From Sipunculus nudus (Eukaryota > Annelida > Sipuncula > Golfingiida > Sipunculidae): a stretch of DNA of 64,000 nucleotides. The position numbers were made by a program, and so were the translations under genes. Below the pieces are notes generated by a model. That model was not told the origin of the DNA. It made no database searches and saw only the letters and a program-made list of their open reading frames with translations. Below, piece after piece: positions 1 to 11,723 of the stretch. Every line of letters starts with the position of its first letter. The stretch's first letter is position 1. The stretch lies in contig CM049317.1 in the NCBI GenBank assembly GCA_026874595.1, positions 64,772,118 to 64,836,117 on the forward strand, written 5' to 3'.

Positions 1-93
1 CTTCCCGGATGGACCCGACATTTTTTTCGGTTCTTTCACATCAGGTTGACTGATTTGTTCTGTGGTCTCAGAACATACTATCTCTCCATCCAT
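1..93 (-). CDS. Possible first coding exon of a gene leaving the left edge (partial)
   Basis: On the minus strand an ATG at 93-91 opens a frame that stays open to base 1 (31 codons, starting M-D-G-E-I-V-C-S-E-T-T-E-Q and ending in a Lys/Pro/Ser/Gly-rich stretch). The start context is strong (A at -3, G at +4). A GC-rich block containing GCGCATGCGT lies upstream at about 165-178 and resembles an NRF1-type promoter site. No domain is recognisable. It could be the 5' end of a real gene or a chance frame; the run is too short to decide. Confidence 0.22.
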   Translation of the reverse strand, partial: MDGEIVCSETTEQISQPDVKEPKKMSGPSGK

Positions 94-1537
94 TTTCACT
101 TTCTATCTTGCAAAACTGGATCCGTGCACGCGACAGGAGTAATGAAAAAGCTCGTGTTACGCATGCGCCGAGGAAAGCATCAACTGTCCTTTGAATCAAC
201 GAACAATGTCAAATGTCGTTTTGGCTTATGTCAGGTGCTGTTCCAGCGTATAATTGTCCGAAGTGTGTTTTACTCCAAGAATGTAATCCCACGGACCATA
301 ATCCAAGGAAGTTCAAATCTTTTCTTCTGCGGAAGATACCGTAAAGTGATCTTTTTTATTTACCTTTTTTAATAGATCATCAGTTATGGTGTGAGCGTTA
401 CACAAGATTTTGACAGGCAGGCCGTGAACAAACTATATACAGGGTACCCACAGCTGAGGTCCCCAGCTGAGCAAAATAACTCTAGCAATATAGACATTAT
501 CATGTAAGAGGCAAGGCCAGCTCAAGTCAAGAACCAGCAATACAATAAGCAGTAATGTTTACGCGTACACCGTTAAATTAGATGCAGCCCGTCCCCTTAC
601 ATTACCAGGCACGCCTGGATCGGTCTTGCCGCGGAGGACCGCGTCGCTGTGCGATTGATGATATATGTATTAATGTATTGCATATTTTGGTTACGCGTTT
701 CGCTCATTCATATGTGACCTTCATTATCGTTATTAATAACCGCTTAACCGACGGCATACAAATTAACCGCGTTCAAACGGCGCTACCGAGTGTTTGGTGA
801 AATGCATAACACAAACAAACACACTCCGTACCTTAACACACACACGCACCTCCCCCCCCCCACACACACACACATACATGCGCATACACACATGCGCACA
901 CAAAAAGAATGTATCTCGTACGGTTAACTCCTGTTGTTGTCTACCTCTAAATGTTCATGTGAAGACAGAATCTCATTTGTTTTTCCCAGTCATGTCAATC
1001 AGTGTATATAAACTATACAAACTGTTATCGAATTGTCCTTAAGTATAAGCTTCATCATGAAGAAAAGCCGTTTATTTTAAAGAAAACGCATGAAATATTA
1101 ATTCAACTTCTTCGCAGGCAGAGTATGCCACATAAGGAGGTACGTCAGGCCTTTTGTTGAGCTGCATAATGACTTACACGCGTACATATATGCATATTGG
1201 ATATTGGAAATCGTGAATTGGCTGGCAAGGATGGACGATAGGGGCGCTAGTTGTAAGATTGCAGTTTATCTCTGGTGGTCAGTTACGACCTCCGCACTCG
1301 AGAGTATCGATATTAGCGATACCCTGTATTACAACAATCATAACGTTCCGATGAAGGTTCCTGTCGTTAACACTAAATAATTTCTATACTTGTCTTGCTG
1401 GTTTTGGCAAAAGTGTGAATATGTCATCCATAAAGGTTACATTATTCCTTTATAATACTGTATAACTCGATTTATCACCTGGTCCTTGATATAAAAACGT
1501 CAATGTTAAATTTTTCACCTTTAAATTCCTTCAATTT
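94..1537. other. No gene recognised; CA/C-rich simple repeats
   Basis: I see no supportable gene here. A C-tract followed by an imperfect (CA)n run lies at about 847-902. The short frames in this stretch have no domain features and no splice context. Confidence 0.5.
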
Positions 1538-1538
1538 A

Positions 1539-1539
1539 G

Positions 1540-1575
<36 letters not shown>

Positions 1576-1607
1576 GTAATAATAATAATAATTATTATTA
1601 TTATTAT
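1539..1607. repeat. (TAA)n/(TTA)n microsatellite, inverted halves
   Basis: A run of ATA/AAT triplets turns into ATT/TAT triplets around 1590, so the two halves can pair as a hairpin. Frames across it encode only poly-Ile/Asn/Tyr and are not genes. Confidence 0.9.
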
Positions 1608-1996
1608 ATATCGTCTTACGTTGTGTAACGTTAATGTTTGAACGCGCTTTGAAACTGGTCTGGAAAAAGGTACGTAAAAAAATCGATTTAAGGATTCTCG
1701 AAGTCGGATTAATTGCAACTCGCTCCTCTTCTGTGCTTATCATTCGTCAACAGGAGGCACGTCGGAGTAGGTGAAAAGTACGGTACATACGGAATTTTCG
1801 GATAACATACAGTAGGCCTACTCCCAGTCCTCCTAGAATTTCACTTAGTCTTATAATAAATGTATTTTTATTAATAATTCTACATTTCAATAGGTTATAC
1901 CCTGCAGAGATGATATTTTTTTTATTAATTCACCTGGTAAAACTTATATTGATAATTTGAATCAAAACATTAATATGCTTACTGAAATTAAAGTGT

Positions 1997-1997
<1 letters not shown>

Positions 1998-2038
<41 letters not shown>

Positions 2039-2179
2039 TATACATATATATATATATATTAATATATATATATATACGATATTTATTCTACATTTACTCG
2101 GTTATAATTGCTCAGATAAACCGACCATATTATACATATACATCATATTATATTATATTACATTATATTATATATATAT

Positions 2180-2231
<52 letters not shown>
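1998..2231. repeat. (TA)n microsatellites, two blocks
   Basis: Near-pure TA dinucleotide blocks at about 1998-2075 and 2170-2231, separated by AT-rich sequence. The frames across them are Tyr-Ile repeats and not coding. Confidence 0.9.
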
Positions 2232-2234
<3 letters not shown>

Positions 2235-2265
2235 TGTATGAGTAGCCATGCTGGTTCATTGTTTC

Positions 2266-2428
2266 ATGGATGGAAAGGGTATACACAGAAAAGTGGTTCA
2301 CTGCCAGTGGGATTCGAACCCACGATCTTCCGATTTCCGGTGCGGCAGCCGCACCGGAAATCGGAAGATCGTGGGTTCGAATCCCACTGGCAGTGAACCA
2401 CTTTTCTGTGTATACCCTTTCCATCCAT
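2266..2428. mobile_element. Perfect palindromic tRNA-like fold-back element
   Basis: Two 81-bp arms are exact reverse complements around a single central base at 2347. The termini are ATGGATGGAAAGGG and its complement. Each arm contains a tRNA B-box-like sequence (GGTTCGAATCCC in the right arm). TA repeats flank both sides. Diverged relatives with the same terminal ACACAGAAAAGT and tRNA-like core occur near 28392, 54269 and 47330. It reads as a fold-back/MITE-like insertion carrying a SINE-type tRNA core. A perfect palindrome could also come from a very recent inverted duplication or an assembly artefact. Confidence 0.75.

Positions 2429-2500
<72 letters not shown>
2429..2500. repeat. (TA)n microsatellite flanking the palindrome
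   Basis: A TA run with one TAA interruption starts immediately at the right end of the palindrome. Confidence 0.9.
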
Positions 2501-2507
<7 letters not shown>

Positions 2508-3065
2508 ATTCTGAAAGTTGTGTCTTTTTATGGTCCGAATCCTATTCATGCTAAAGACGGTCGTATCTTAAATTGCAAGAGGCTGCAGAACCACAGGCAA
2601 TTAAAAGCTCCTCAAACTTATACGATTATGGTTAGTCAATATGAATATCAATAGGACCCTGGACCAATATATTTCTTTTAAAAAGAAAGGAGCAAAATCT
2701 AAATGAGAGAGAGTCATACTGGTGCATTTTAAGTCTAGGTTCTAATCATAATAAGACTACGAAATAGTCCCACACTTTTTAAAAGAAGTTGTCTCCGACG
2801 GATAAAAACTAATTTCTAACACAACAATACGAAAACGAGCTGGAGACCTTTGCTCTTTTGAAGGTGGAACATGTCTGCTATTCTTTGCAAGCTTCCATTA
2901 TAATACAAAGCAATAAGGGCCTTGTTTAATGAGAAAATATAAAGAGGACACTCCACAGAATCCCCATTATTTGAAATAAGGAACCCTGTTAAAAACTTAT
3001 CCCGGACAATCGCGTCCTCGTAGAGGACTCCGACCCTCATGCCAGTTGCATATCTAATTGGGCTG

Positions 3066-3515
3066 TCCCACTTAGGCGACTCTACAGGCGACTACAGGCG
3101 ACCAGGCTGTCGCCTCATGGTCGCAGAAAACCAGGCGACAGGACCTCCGCTACGACAATAGTCTACGACAAGCTACAAATGGTTGGCGACTGTCTGACGA
3201 CAAGCTAGGACAAGCTGCCGACAACCGGCGACACAGTCGCCGCGACAAGGGACAATCACCCACGACAATCTACGACAACATCTACGACAACCCACGACTA
3301 CACTGGCGACAACCTACGACACAAGAATTCTTGCTACGTCCACCCGCGACAAGCTTCGACGATTCTCTACCATGTGCTTTGTGAGGAGACGGACACAAGG
3401 ATGGGCCATGTTTCAAGTCACAATAGCCCGCGACAACACACACGACAACCAGCGTCAACTGGCGACGGCCTACAACAGGACCTACGACAACCCGCGTCAG
3501 CTGGCGACAAAAAAA
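3066..3515. repeat. Degenerate CGACAA/GGCGAC-rich repeat block
   Basis: Dozens of short units related to CTACGACAA, GGCGAC and CGCGACAA fill the block. It begins right after GGGCTGTCCCACTTA at 3061-3075. Units near 3079-3125 occur in both orientations (GGCGACCAGGCTGTCGCC), giving local hairpins. Base composition differs sharply from the AT-rich surroundings, so it is probably a mobile or satellite insertion. A frame crossing it (3374-3586) has no domain features and is not called. Confidence 0.6.
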
Positions 3516-4985
3516 CTTTTCTTATCTTAAATGGGGAGCATTTATATGTAGATGTTAAAAAAAATGTGCATTTAAAACTTAAATAACCTTAAAATATTTA
3601 CACCCCAAACGGAAGTGTTAACCTTTTTATAACATTATGCCCACAGGTATTCTGTAGCTGTTTCAGGTATTATTCAAGGTTAAGTCAAATATCTGAAATC
3701 TATTGAAATATTTAAAGGGACCTGTTCACATACCAAGCATGTTAAATATTCTTTAAATATATGGTTCCTCCTCAGAATATTACGGTATCTGCCAAAGTTT
3801 CCTTCTAAAACCGTCTGTTCACTTCTATACACGTGTTTGAATAAGCGTGCATCGGGCGCCCTCAGTGTTTATAAACTTCAGCATAGCGCACGTGCCACCT
3901 GACGAATCAAGATTTTCAAGCTTCATTTTGTGCTTTCTCATTCATGTTTCTTCCTTTTGTTTGAGAGTTGTTGTGCATGCGCAACATCGCACCTCTGGTT
4001 GCTCAGTGTTGTTGTGGTAAACAAGTAAATGTGTGTACTCACACACAGAATCATAAAAAAGTATAAAACTGAAAATTTGTGAGTTAATACTTATTGCTTA
4101 TAATGTTATTAAAATTGATTATGTAACTTTTAAAATATAAATAAAATCAACAAGTATCACCCTTGCCCATACATTTTATATACAAACATGTAGAAAACAT
4201 TCTATATTTTTATAATATGTACATGTCTTTTCTCTCAACACCGAAGGGAAAATGGTCTAAGATAGTTAAACCACTCAAAAGAAGATAGCGTCAAACACTG
4301 AAGAAAACATTGCAAAAAAAAAAAAAAAACGGTTATTTTCCATCCGCCCGATATGTTCCGCACCTGCTTAAATGACGCAGCAGATGGGGCTTTATTTCCT
4401 TCTGTAAAAGATAAATACCAAATATTTTATAATTTATTGTTTACCCTTTTAACTGATGTCGTATCGTTCTTCTCCTGCTATATCATAATTAAGTGTGTCC
4501 CGTGGAATTCAAACGTTTTAAGGAGAAATGCTTTGTTGAAATGCTAGTATAATCTTTACATGGAAGGCGACATCCCCGAAATGGCCAAAATCTAATTGAT
4601 GACAAAATGAACTTGTTCAAGACTGCTTTGTATTTGTTATTTAACTGCTTTGGGCGTTGATGAATTACAGTTCTCCACTGTTGTGCTCACTCAGTTCCGA
4701 TATATTAAAAAACTACCTGACATTTCCAGATATTTTTTTTAGTCTTACTGGCTATACTAATGGAATTTCCGCATGTCTGCCTATTTACAAAACAATAATT
4801 AATAAGAAAGGTAGCATCGATGCGAATCATGCCCGGATGAGTAATTAAGCGCTTCTGTTTGAACTAGCTTATGTTGCTATGAAAACACTGTACACTGTAT
4901 ATTGAGTGTTTCACGAACTGGTATTATGCATCCGCACATTTAAAGCAGTGACATTGTTCTTGGGACGGACAATCCGGCAAGGACA
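3516..4985. other. Intergenic DNA upstream of gene A; no gene recognised
   Basis: AT-rich sequence with a poly-A run at about 4314-4329 and a GTGCATGCGCAAC site near 3973. No coding exon is supportable. The gene A promoter must lie toward the right end, but no single element identifies it. Confidence 0.4.
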
Positions 4986-7900
4986 ATGTTTTGGTTCCCT
5001 CGCGCATCTCTCGTCGGAATTACCATTTTGTGCATGTTACACCCAGGTATGTTTTTTATGGATTATCATATACAATAAGATTCAATCAGAAATATTATAA
5101 TTGATATGGGCGCTGGTTTCTTGATCTATATCGATACAAATGACGCTGAATACTTAGTGATTGCTCGTTATCGGCACAATATCGATATATAAATGATTAT
5201 TCCCTACTATGAAGATTTAAAGATTGTAATGGAAATTTTGTGAACCAGGCCAGTTAACGTAGAAAAATTAATTTATTTATACTAGTTCTGATCAGAGATA
5301 CCGATAATCGTGGCTTCAGTTACATTTTTATATTATGTGTGTAACTTTGTATGGGTATGTGTAAATTGATATTAAATATATATATGAAACTCTACATATA
5401 TGTATAGGCACTCGTTCGTTTAAATTTTACAGTTTATTCGTTGACATTTTATGGGCCTTTCGGACGAGTAAACAAGGGGTATCTTATTTCCGCCTTCACG
5501 AAAAGCTGGCCGGAAGCGCGTCAGATATGTAAGGACAAGGGTTTTTCTCTGGCAAAGATAGAAGACCGTGCGGAAAACGCTGACCTTCACCAACTTCTCA
5601 TGGAAGTAGTTGGGACTAACGCCGTCTGGCTCTCAGGAAATGACAAAGAAAAAGGTAAATGTTATATAGTTGTTAGCGGCACTCTGCCTTTTAAATACGG
5701 ATAAAGATAATGCTAATATGGCAGTGCGTGAGCATCTAATGTCATTTGTCTGAGGCTACGCCACAACAAACCAGTTTTGCTGTGAACCATTGATTAGGCC
5801 ATGGGGATACCTATCATAGTGAAATGATACCTATGCTAGTTCATGAAATGCTTCATTCCTCTTGGGCTTTAGTTCACTATAGCATTTTATAAAAAAAAAA
5901 AATATGTTTCTGTTAACCCTCGTGAATTTTACGTTTTATGTGCCCTGGAATCAGTCAAAGAACGCTTAATGGTGATATCCCAAATTAACCCCCGATTTTG
6001 AACCCTTTAATCTTCGAGTTTAGGGCTGCCTTACATTTGTGCACTTACATTCACCTACGATTATGAATTCCTTCAAACTTTAGAGTTGAGTGGCCGTTTT
6101 GCTTGTGCAACCTTACACTCAACCCTGATTATGAATTCATTATAACCTCAGAGATGAGTAGCTGTTATATTAACTACCCATGCCGTGGATTCTTCTCTTT
6201 GAGACGTATACTGTTGTTGGCTTTATATTCACGGGGTTAAAATTTTACGATTTTTCACATTTAAAGGGTTTCGAGAGGGTTCCATATTCCCGATCTTCAA
6301 ATATAAAAAGACACACAACCATTATTACGTGAATGAACTTTATCAGGCATTATGTTCACAAAATCTTAAAAAAAAGACATTTGGAAGATATGGTATCATT
6401 TGAAATATCAATCTTTCAAAATACATGATATATTTTTTCATAATGTAAGCTTTCCTTGGTTAAACTTTACCGAAGATGTTACCTCTTATTAACGAAGGTA
6501 TTATTTTCGCGATGATTCCTCTTTCCCATATATCACAATTTTAAAACACTCGCGAACAAGAAGATAACTACAGTAACGATGGACAAGCCAAGCTCCGACG
6601 AATCTGGAATCGTACCCTTGAGCGGTTGCATGGGGGTTGGTACAAAACTACTAATATAATCTCAACCGATTTAGTTCGTTAAAGGTGCCAAATCACTTAT
6701 AACTGAGTCTTACTTTTGAAATAAATTAGTACCTGCCAAAATAATGCAATAATGAAACCGATGACATACTCATGCATAAAAGTGTCAGAAAAAACATTGG
6801 AACGGGCGCAGTCACAGGCGTCAACAAAATACAGCGCGCTAGACTCCTTGCATCGTCTAGGCCACAACATCTGTCAATCAGGAGATGCCCTGACTGACTT
6901 GGCCGCAGAAATGTAATACATGTTCCTGTTGGCTGAAACATCGCATATTGCGGTGACTCATGCGTGGGGCTCCATACACGACCTCGTTTCTGCTGAGGCC
7001 CTTGGACCTATCGTACACATCTGTTGTGACAGGTTCTACAATTAATCTACATTCGGTCCATGGACCATAATTTCCGTCCAGCACAGATATACCAGAGGAT
7101 ATCGGGATTTGTCGCACATGCGCAAAATCGGCCCTCCATTCACGCGTCATTGTTAAGTTAACAGACACAAATGGACTCTTTTATACTAACACGCATAACC
7201 ATTATAAGGGGTTAAACAGCTCAAAGGAATGGACTGAGACTGTGTGCTGGGATGGACATGCCCTGTAACTATTGTATAAAGCTATATTGTGAAATAATAT
7301 GCATGATATTTCTCCTGATTATGTCCCTTTAAATATACAACCAACCTGTTTTAGAGTGCAGTATTATCTATGTAGTACGGCATGAGTTGTAATGTTGTTA
7401 TTATGAGTCTGTATTCGCAGGGTTGAGGAATATTTAGGCTTATTTCAATTGAAAATACTAAGAAAGGGTTTATATTACATCTGATTGGAAAACGTAAAAA
7501 AAAAAAAAAAAATGAAAAATTACCTTCTTTTTGCAGAATTTAAAGTGTTACATGTCACAATATTTTCAATACTGTCATGTACTCTAGATTTTGCTTCGAA
7601 ATAATCATTTACCACATTTTTTTCCTTTTGTTCCTTGCTTTGTAAAGCTCAATTCAAAAATGCTCCGGCATTCAGAGATGATATATATTTTAGATGTTGA
7701 GGCGACAGTTCTTGATTTAAAGACAGCCGTCCCTGTTGAACCAAATTGCCAAGCATAGTAATATACGTATATATCATTGACAGATTTTGTTAATATTGCT
7801 TTTAAACTCCAATATGAAGCAACCTAATATTTATATTAAATGATCACCGTAAATACAGTCAATTAATATTATAAACTTAAAACTTATTTGATAACCTTGT

Positions 7901-9284
7901 CTTCATACACTCAAGCGGGTTGTACAAGTCCATTTTTAGGGTTTACAGAAACAGGTGAACAATAAACGAATTTTGCACTTAATGTTACCGATGAATGCGA
8001 TGAATGCGGGCAATACCGAAAAAAAGTTCTTAATATTGTTATTAAACGGTGACTCATGGTATCAACAAAAACAGTATCAACTGTGTGATTCACTTTATTT
8101 ACACGCAGCACTATGAAATAAATCACATATGTACAACAAAAAGTATGTCGTTGCCGGACCTGGATAAATATGAAACACTGGTTACAAATAAATGTCACAT
8201 AATTAATCTTGAAAGGGCAGTATATACATTTGCATAGGTATGTAAGAAATAATTACTCATAAATCATGTTAATGAGAAATAGCAAAATGATGGACCATTT
8301 TTGCAAACATACCATGTCTGACCAACTGTGTTCTACAAAACGTCGTCAAGGTACAATTAATGTCAATATTGATGTCATATTTTTACCTATTCTTAGACGG
8401 ACATTGGTATTGGGATGATGGGACAGTGATGGAATGGACAAACTGGAAAAACGCTTCGTTCAAACGGTCGAACTATTCCGTGGACAATTACCGTGGTTGT
8501 CTTACATTCGTTAATTATACCGATGGAGTAACTAGTCAATGGGATGCTGAGGACTGCTCCATTGAAAAGATGTTCGTCTGTGAGATATCAGGTATGCTAA
8601 TATGAATGATATTTGCATCGGATTTACAAATGATTCGCTTCCAAACTCAGAGCGAACTTTCTTTATAAAGTACCTGCTTATTGTAGAATTACATTCATAA
8701 AATGTTTACATAATTCAGGAAGTCACATCAAATGTCTAGATTAGGATTTCATTTTTTCAATCAATACGTACTTGCTCGTGGCATATGGAAGTTATTATAA
8801 ACATACCTTAAACTTTTTTTTAAGTTTAAAACAAAATCTCCTATTCTTAGTATAAGAGATTCGGTGTCTCTGTTATACATCCAGCTAACAATGCTTGGAT
8901 GAATATAATAATAAAACTGGTATAGAGTGACTGCACTTTGTCAGACTAAATGTATCTCACGTTAAAGATTTTTTTTAGAGGATTTTTTTACATCAAGCAG
9001 TAAAATATTATGACTCCCCAGGTAAAAAGGAAGAAGACACCACGTCAGCAAAGGAGACCCTTTTGACACCACATCAAATGCCCATGTCAGAAATGGAATC
9101 TGCCACGTCAAAACAGGCAGTATCGGCATCACCACCGAAATCGCTGACATCAACACAGAAACTCCCGACGTCAGACAGCAAACCTAATCGTCAACACAAG
9201 AAACTGTCAGTGGCAGCGGGCGATCCTCCGAAAATGTGTTTTATTGTTTTAGAATCAGATGGGTACAAATTGATTTGTATGTGA
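4986..9284 (+). CDS. Gene A: secreted single-CTLD lectin-like protein, four exons, 246 aa
   Basis: Exons 4986-5046, 5433-5654, 8397-8591 and 9022-9284 join in frame, all introns GT-AG in phase 1. Exon 1 encodes a signal peptide (M-F-W-F-P-R then a hydrophobic core; likely cut after V-Y-S, about residue 23). Exons 2-3 (about residues 24-159) form a C-type lectin-like domain: Cys in R-Q-I-C, V-W-L-S-G-N-D in place of WIG, then G-H-W-Y-W-D-D-G and three further Cys ending F-V-C-E. The QPN seen in genes C and D is absent (N-A-S-F-K-R-S-N instead) and WND reads W-D-A, so Ca-dependent sugar binding is probably lost. Exon 4 is a Ser/Thr/Lys-rich stalk ending M-C-F-I-V-L-E-S-D-G-Y-K-L-I-C-M. No transmembrane segment, so it is predicted secreted. 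The start is set by the signal sequence and by agreement with C and D. Confidence 0.85.
5655..8396. other. Gene A intron 2 (2.7 kb), no inserted gene recognised
   Basis: Intron between the two CTLD exons. It contains poly-A runs (about 5890, 7497) and two overlapping minus-strand frames at 6726-7168 of unknown meaning. Confidence 0.7.
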
Positions 9285-9808
9285 AAACAAAAAGTAAGAT
9301 TAAAGTAAGGTGTGGTGAAAATTATTGACAAAGACCTTACATTCTGATTTTTTTCTAATTATTTTGAACAATGATGCGAAAAAAAATGTGAATGATATTT
9401 AGGCTTTACTTTCTAATAGAAACTGATGTTATAAGATTTGAATTTATACCATGCTATCCTTAACGGAAGCAAAGATAAGGTTAAGCAAGAGTAGAAACTG
9501 AATCCAGTTATAAAGATATTTAGAGAGAATTACCGTTACAAGGCCTTCAATAAGGGATTATAGCTTTCAATCGACATTAAAGTAGGCACATCAGAGTCTA
9601 TTAAAACCAAATATAAATCGGCCGAAATAACTATGTCTAATGTTGGCATGATGCAACATTCCTAAAAGTATTAGAAAACATTGGCATGGTGGATCCTGAT
9701 TTAAAAAACTAGAGAAACAGGTGTTGTAAAACTTTAAAAAATTAAATGTCCTTACAGCCCTGACCAATGACCTTACGGAACACATTTTTTTTGCTTTCCT
9801 TGAATTAA

Positions 9809-9814
9809 AATAAA
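9809..9814 (+). promoter_or_regulatory. Possible poly(A) signal downstream of gene A
   Basis: An AATAAA hexamer about 525 bases after the gene A stop codon, followed by a T-rich run. Position and strand fit, but the hexamer is common in DNA this AT-rich. Confidence 0.25.
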
Positions 9815-9986
9815 GTTTTTTTACATATCTGTTTCGGGGTCCGTTTTCCCTTATTTCATTTTATGAATCCTTGTTATCATCAGTGGGCTGCATCAGGTGA
9901 GTAATTATCAACATCAATTAGCGATACAATGTACATCTTATTGTTAAGTATAGGTATAGAATATTACCAAATCATAAACTATAAGA

Positions 9987-9988
<2 letters not shown>

Positions 9989-10026
<38 letters not shown>
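9989..10026. repeat. (TA)n microsatellite
   Basis: An uninterrupted AT dinucleotide run within gene-free sequence between gene A and orphan exon B. I see nothing else in 9815-10980. Confidence 0.9.
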
Positions 10027-10028
<2 letters not shown>

Positions 10029-10980
10029 CAATATATATACTTGGGCTGAATCGCCATGACACTTTAATTACTGACTTAGAAAGCAGGGCGACAGGGCTTC
10101 CTTGTTGAGTTATAAATAAATCATCTAATGTCTGCTCCTCGTAGCGGTGCGGGTATTACAAATGAGATGAGAAGCCTAATATAAATTTGATATGTTAAAT
10201 CATCTCAGCTACAGTGCGAAAGTACAAAACCAGTACAATTTCTTGCAACCTAAATTTGGAAGCACAGCTGAATTATTCAACATGATGTAGCCGAGTCAAT
10301 TCCATTCGAATGCGAGTTCTATCCACTCGAGTCCAAGCCCAAGAAATCGTGGGGTATTTCCTTTTGTGCTGGTCACGGACTCTATTTTTATGTATATACG
10401 CTTATCGTTTCTTACCTAGATATTCTTTCTACAGGTTTCCTTTTGATATGGTCAGTCCATGCACAAGGGGTTTTATCCTTGGCCAGCCGTCCCTCTGGTA
10501 TGCCACCCATTCCTTCTGGTTTCCCAGACCGGCCAAAACCTTCCTATGACTTTCTGGGACTAAACTCAGATATCGCAAGTCGGACGTTAGTATGGAATTA
10601 AACCCGGAAGTCGCATATCGGAATGTTAAATGAAAGCTAAAATTCTTTGAAAAAAAAAACACTATTATATTCACAAATATGTTCATAAAGTCTTTTTATA
10701 TGGGGTCTTTATCTACATTTTGGATCAAAAGGTTTATTGGGTCGAACACTGGGCCCCCCTAGCCATTGAAAATTAAATTTTATTAAAATCCAAACATGCC
10801 GGATATATTGGAAACCTTCATTTTTTTTTAAAATAAGGTGAGCTTTTTTATACCGTGGCGTAAAATTGCGGAGTACTAGTATCATCAGTTTTTCCGTAAG
10901 ATTAATAATGTGTGAAACATAATTTTGATAATACTACTTTTAAACGCATAAATGTACAACTGGTTTTCCCAACAGTGCTT

Positions 10981-11218
10981 TTATGCAATTTTGAAGCAGT
11001 ATTTGTGGCATATTAGTTCGTAGCCATCAGCTTTGGTCACAATGTAACAGTACTTTGGTTGTGGTACCGGAGAAGCGGTTGTTGGTGATGACGCAGTGTC
11101 CAGATCTGTCCTAGGAATTTTCCGTGCAGACGGAACAGCTGTCGCTTCTGACGTAGTCTCTTCCAGCGCTGAGGTAAACACATTGTTGGCTGTCGAAAAG
11201 GTTGACGGGTATGCTTAG
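10981..11218 (-). pseudogene. Orphan B: stalk/tail exon of a CTLD lectin gene
   Basis: The minus strand is open from 11217 to the stop at 10981. It encodes a Thr/Ser/Pro-rich stalk containing F-T-S-A-L-E-E-T-T, shared exactly with gene C, and the family tail K-Y-C-Y-I-V-T-K-A-D-G-Y-E-L-I-C, extended by H-K-Y-C-F-K-I-A. A possible acceptor (CGACAG) lies near 11195. No CTLD exons are found upstream on this strand before gene C, and no signal exon. It is most likely a truncated family member. It could alternatively serve as an alternative last exon of gene C, but gene C has its own intact tail. Confidence 0.6.
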
Positions 11219-11264
11219 GTCCTGTTAGTGCTACTTTTGCTTCATAAGCACGTACGATTTCCAT

Positions 11265-11723
11265 TGTGTTATTATTTTGGACATCTGTCTTTTTTAATTA
11301 CTGCTTGTTAAGAATAATAGAAAAAAATGAGCGTTTTTTAAGGAAAATGAGTGTACTTATTCTTTTACCTCAATTTTTTCCTCCTCTATATTACCTGCAT
11401 CTATCAACAGGTGGATATATTTTATTCTTCTAATTCTAATTCTGTGAGTTTTTTCCTCCCCTTTAGTCTTTCCCAGGTTTTTACTTTCTATGGTCCATTC
11501 CCTTTGACCTTTCAGTGAGCTTAACGTATTTTTCAAGGTTACATGACTCAAAAAGTGTGAATTCCATTTTAGATTTTAATGTATATTTTCTTTGAATCTG
11601 TCAAAGTTCCAGACAAATGAATATAAATGGCATCACAAAATCTTTTTCCGAACATTTGCATAGGTACCACCTTGAATTCATATGCGGAGAGATATGAGGT
11701 AGGTGATTCAGCATCTATGAGTT
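11265..11723. other. No gene recognised between orphan B and the tandem duplication
   Basis: AT-rich sequence. Short minus-strand frames at 11357-11551 and 11569-11763 show no recognisable domain. Confidence 0.4.

Noticed and set aside
46-372. 108-codon plus-strand frame at the left edge
   Set aside because: No recognisable domain, splice context or homologue in the window; the opposite strand offers a slightly better candidate.
2290-2420. A functional tRNA gene in the palindrome
   Set aside because: B-box-like and discriminator-like pieces exist, but no complete cloverleaf with a proper acceptor stem and anticodon arm; it is a repeat.
1531-2554. Frames rich in Tyr/Ile/Asn
   Set aside because: They are translations of TA and TAA microsatellites and of the palindrome.
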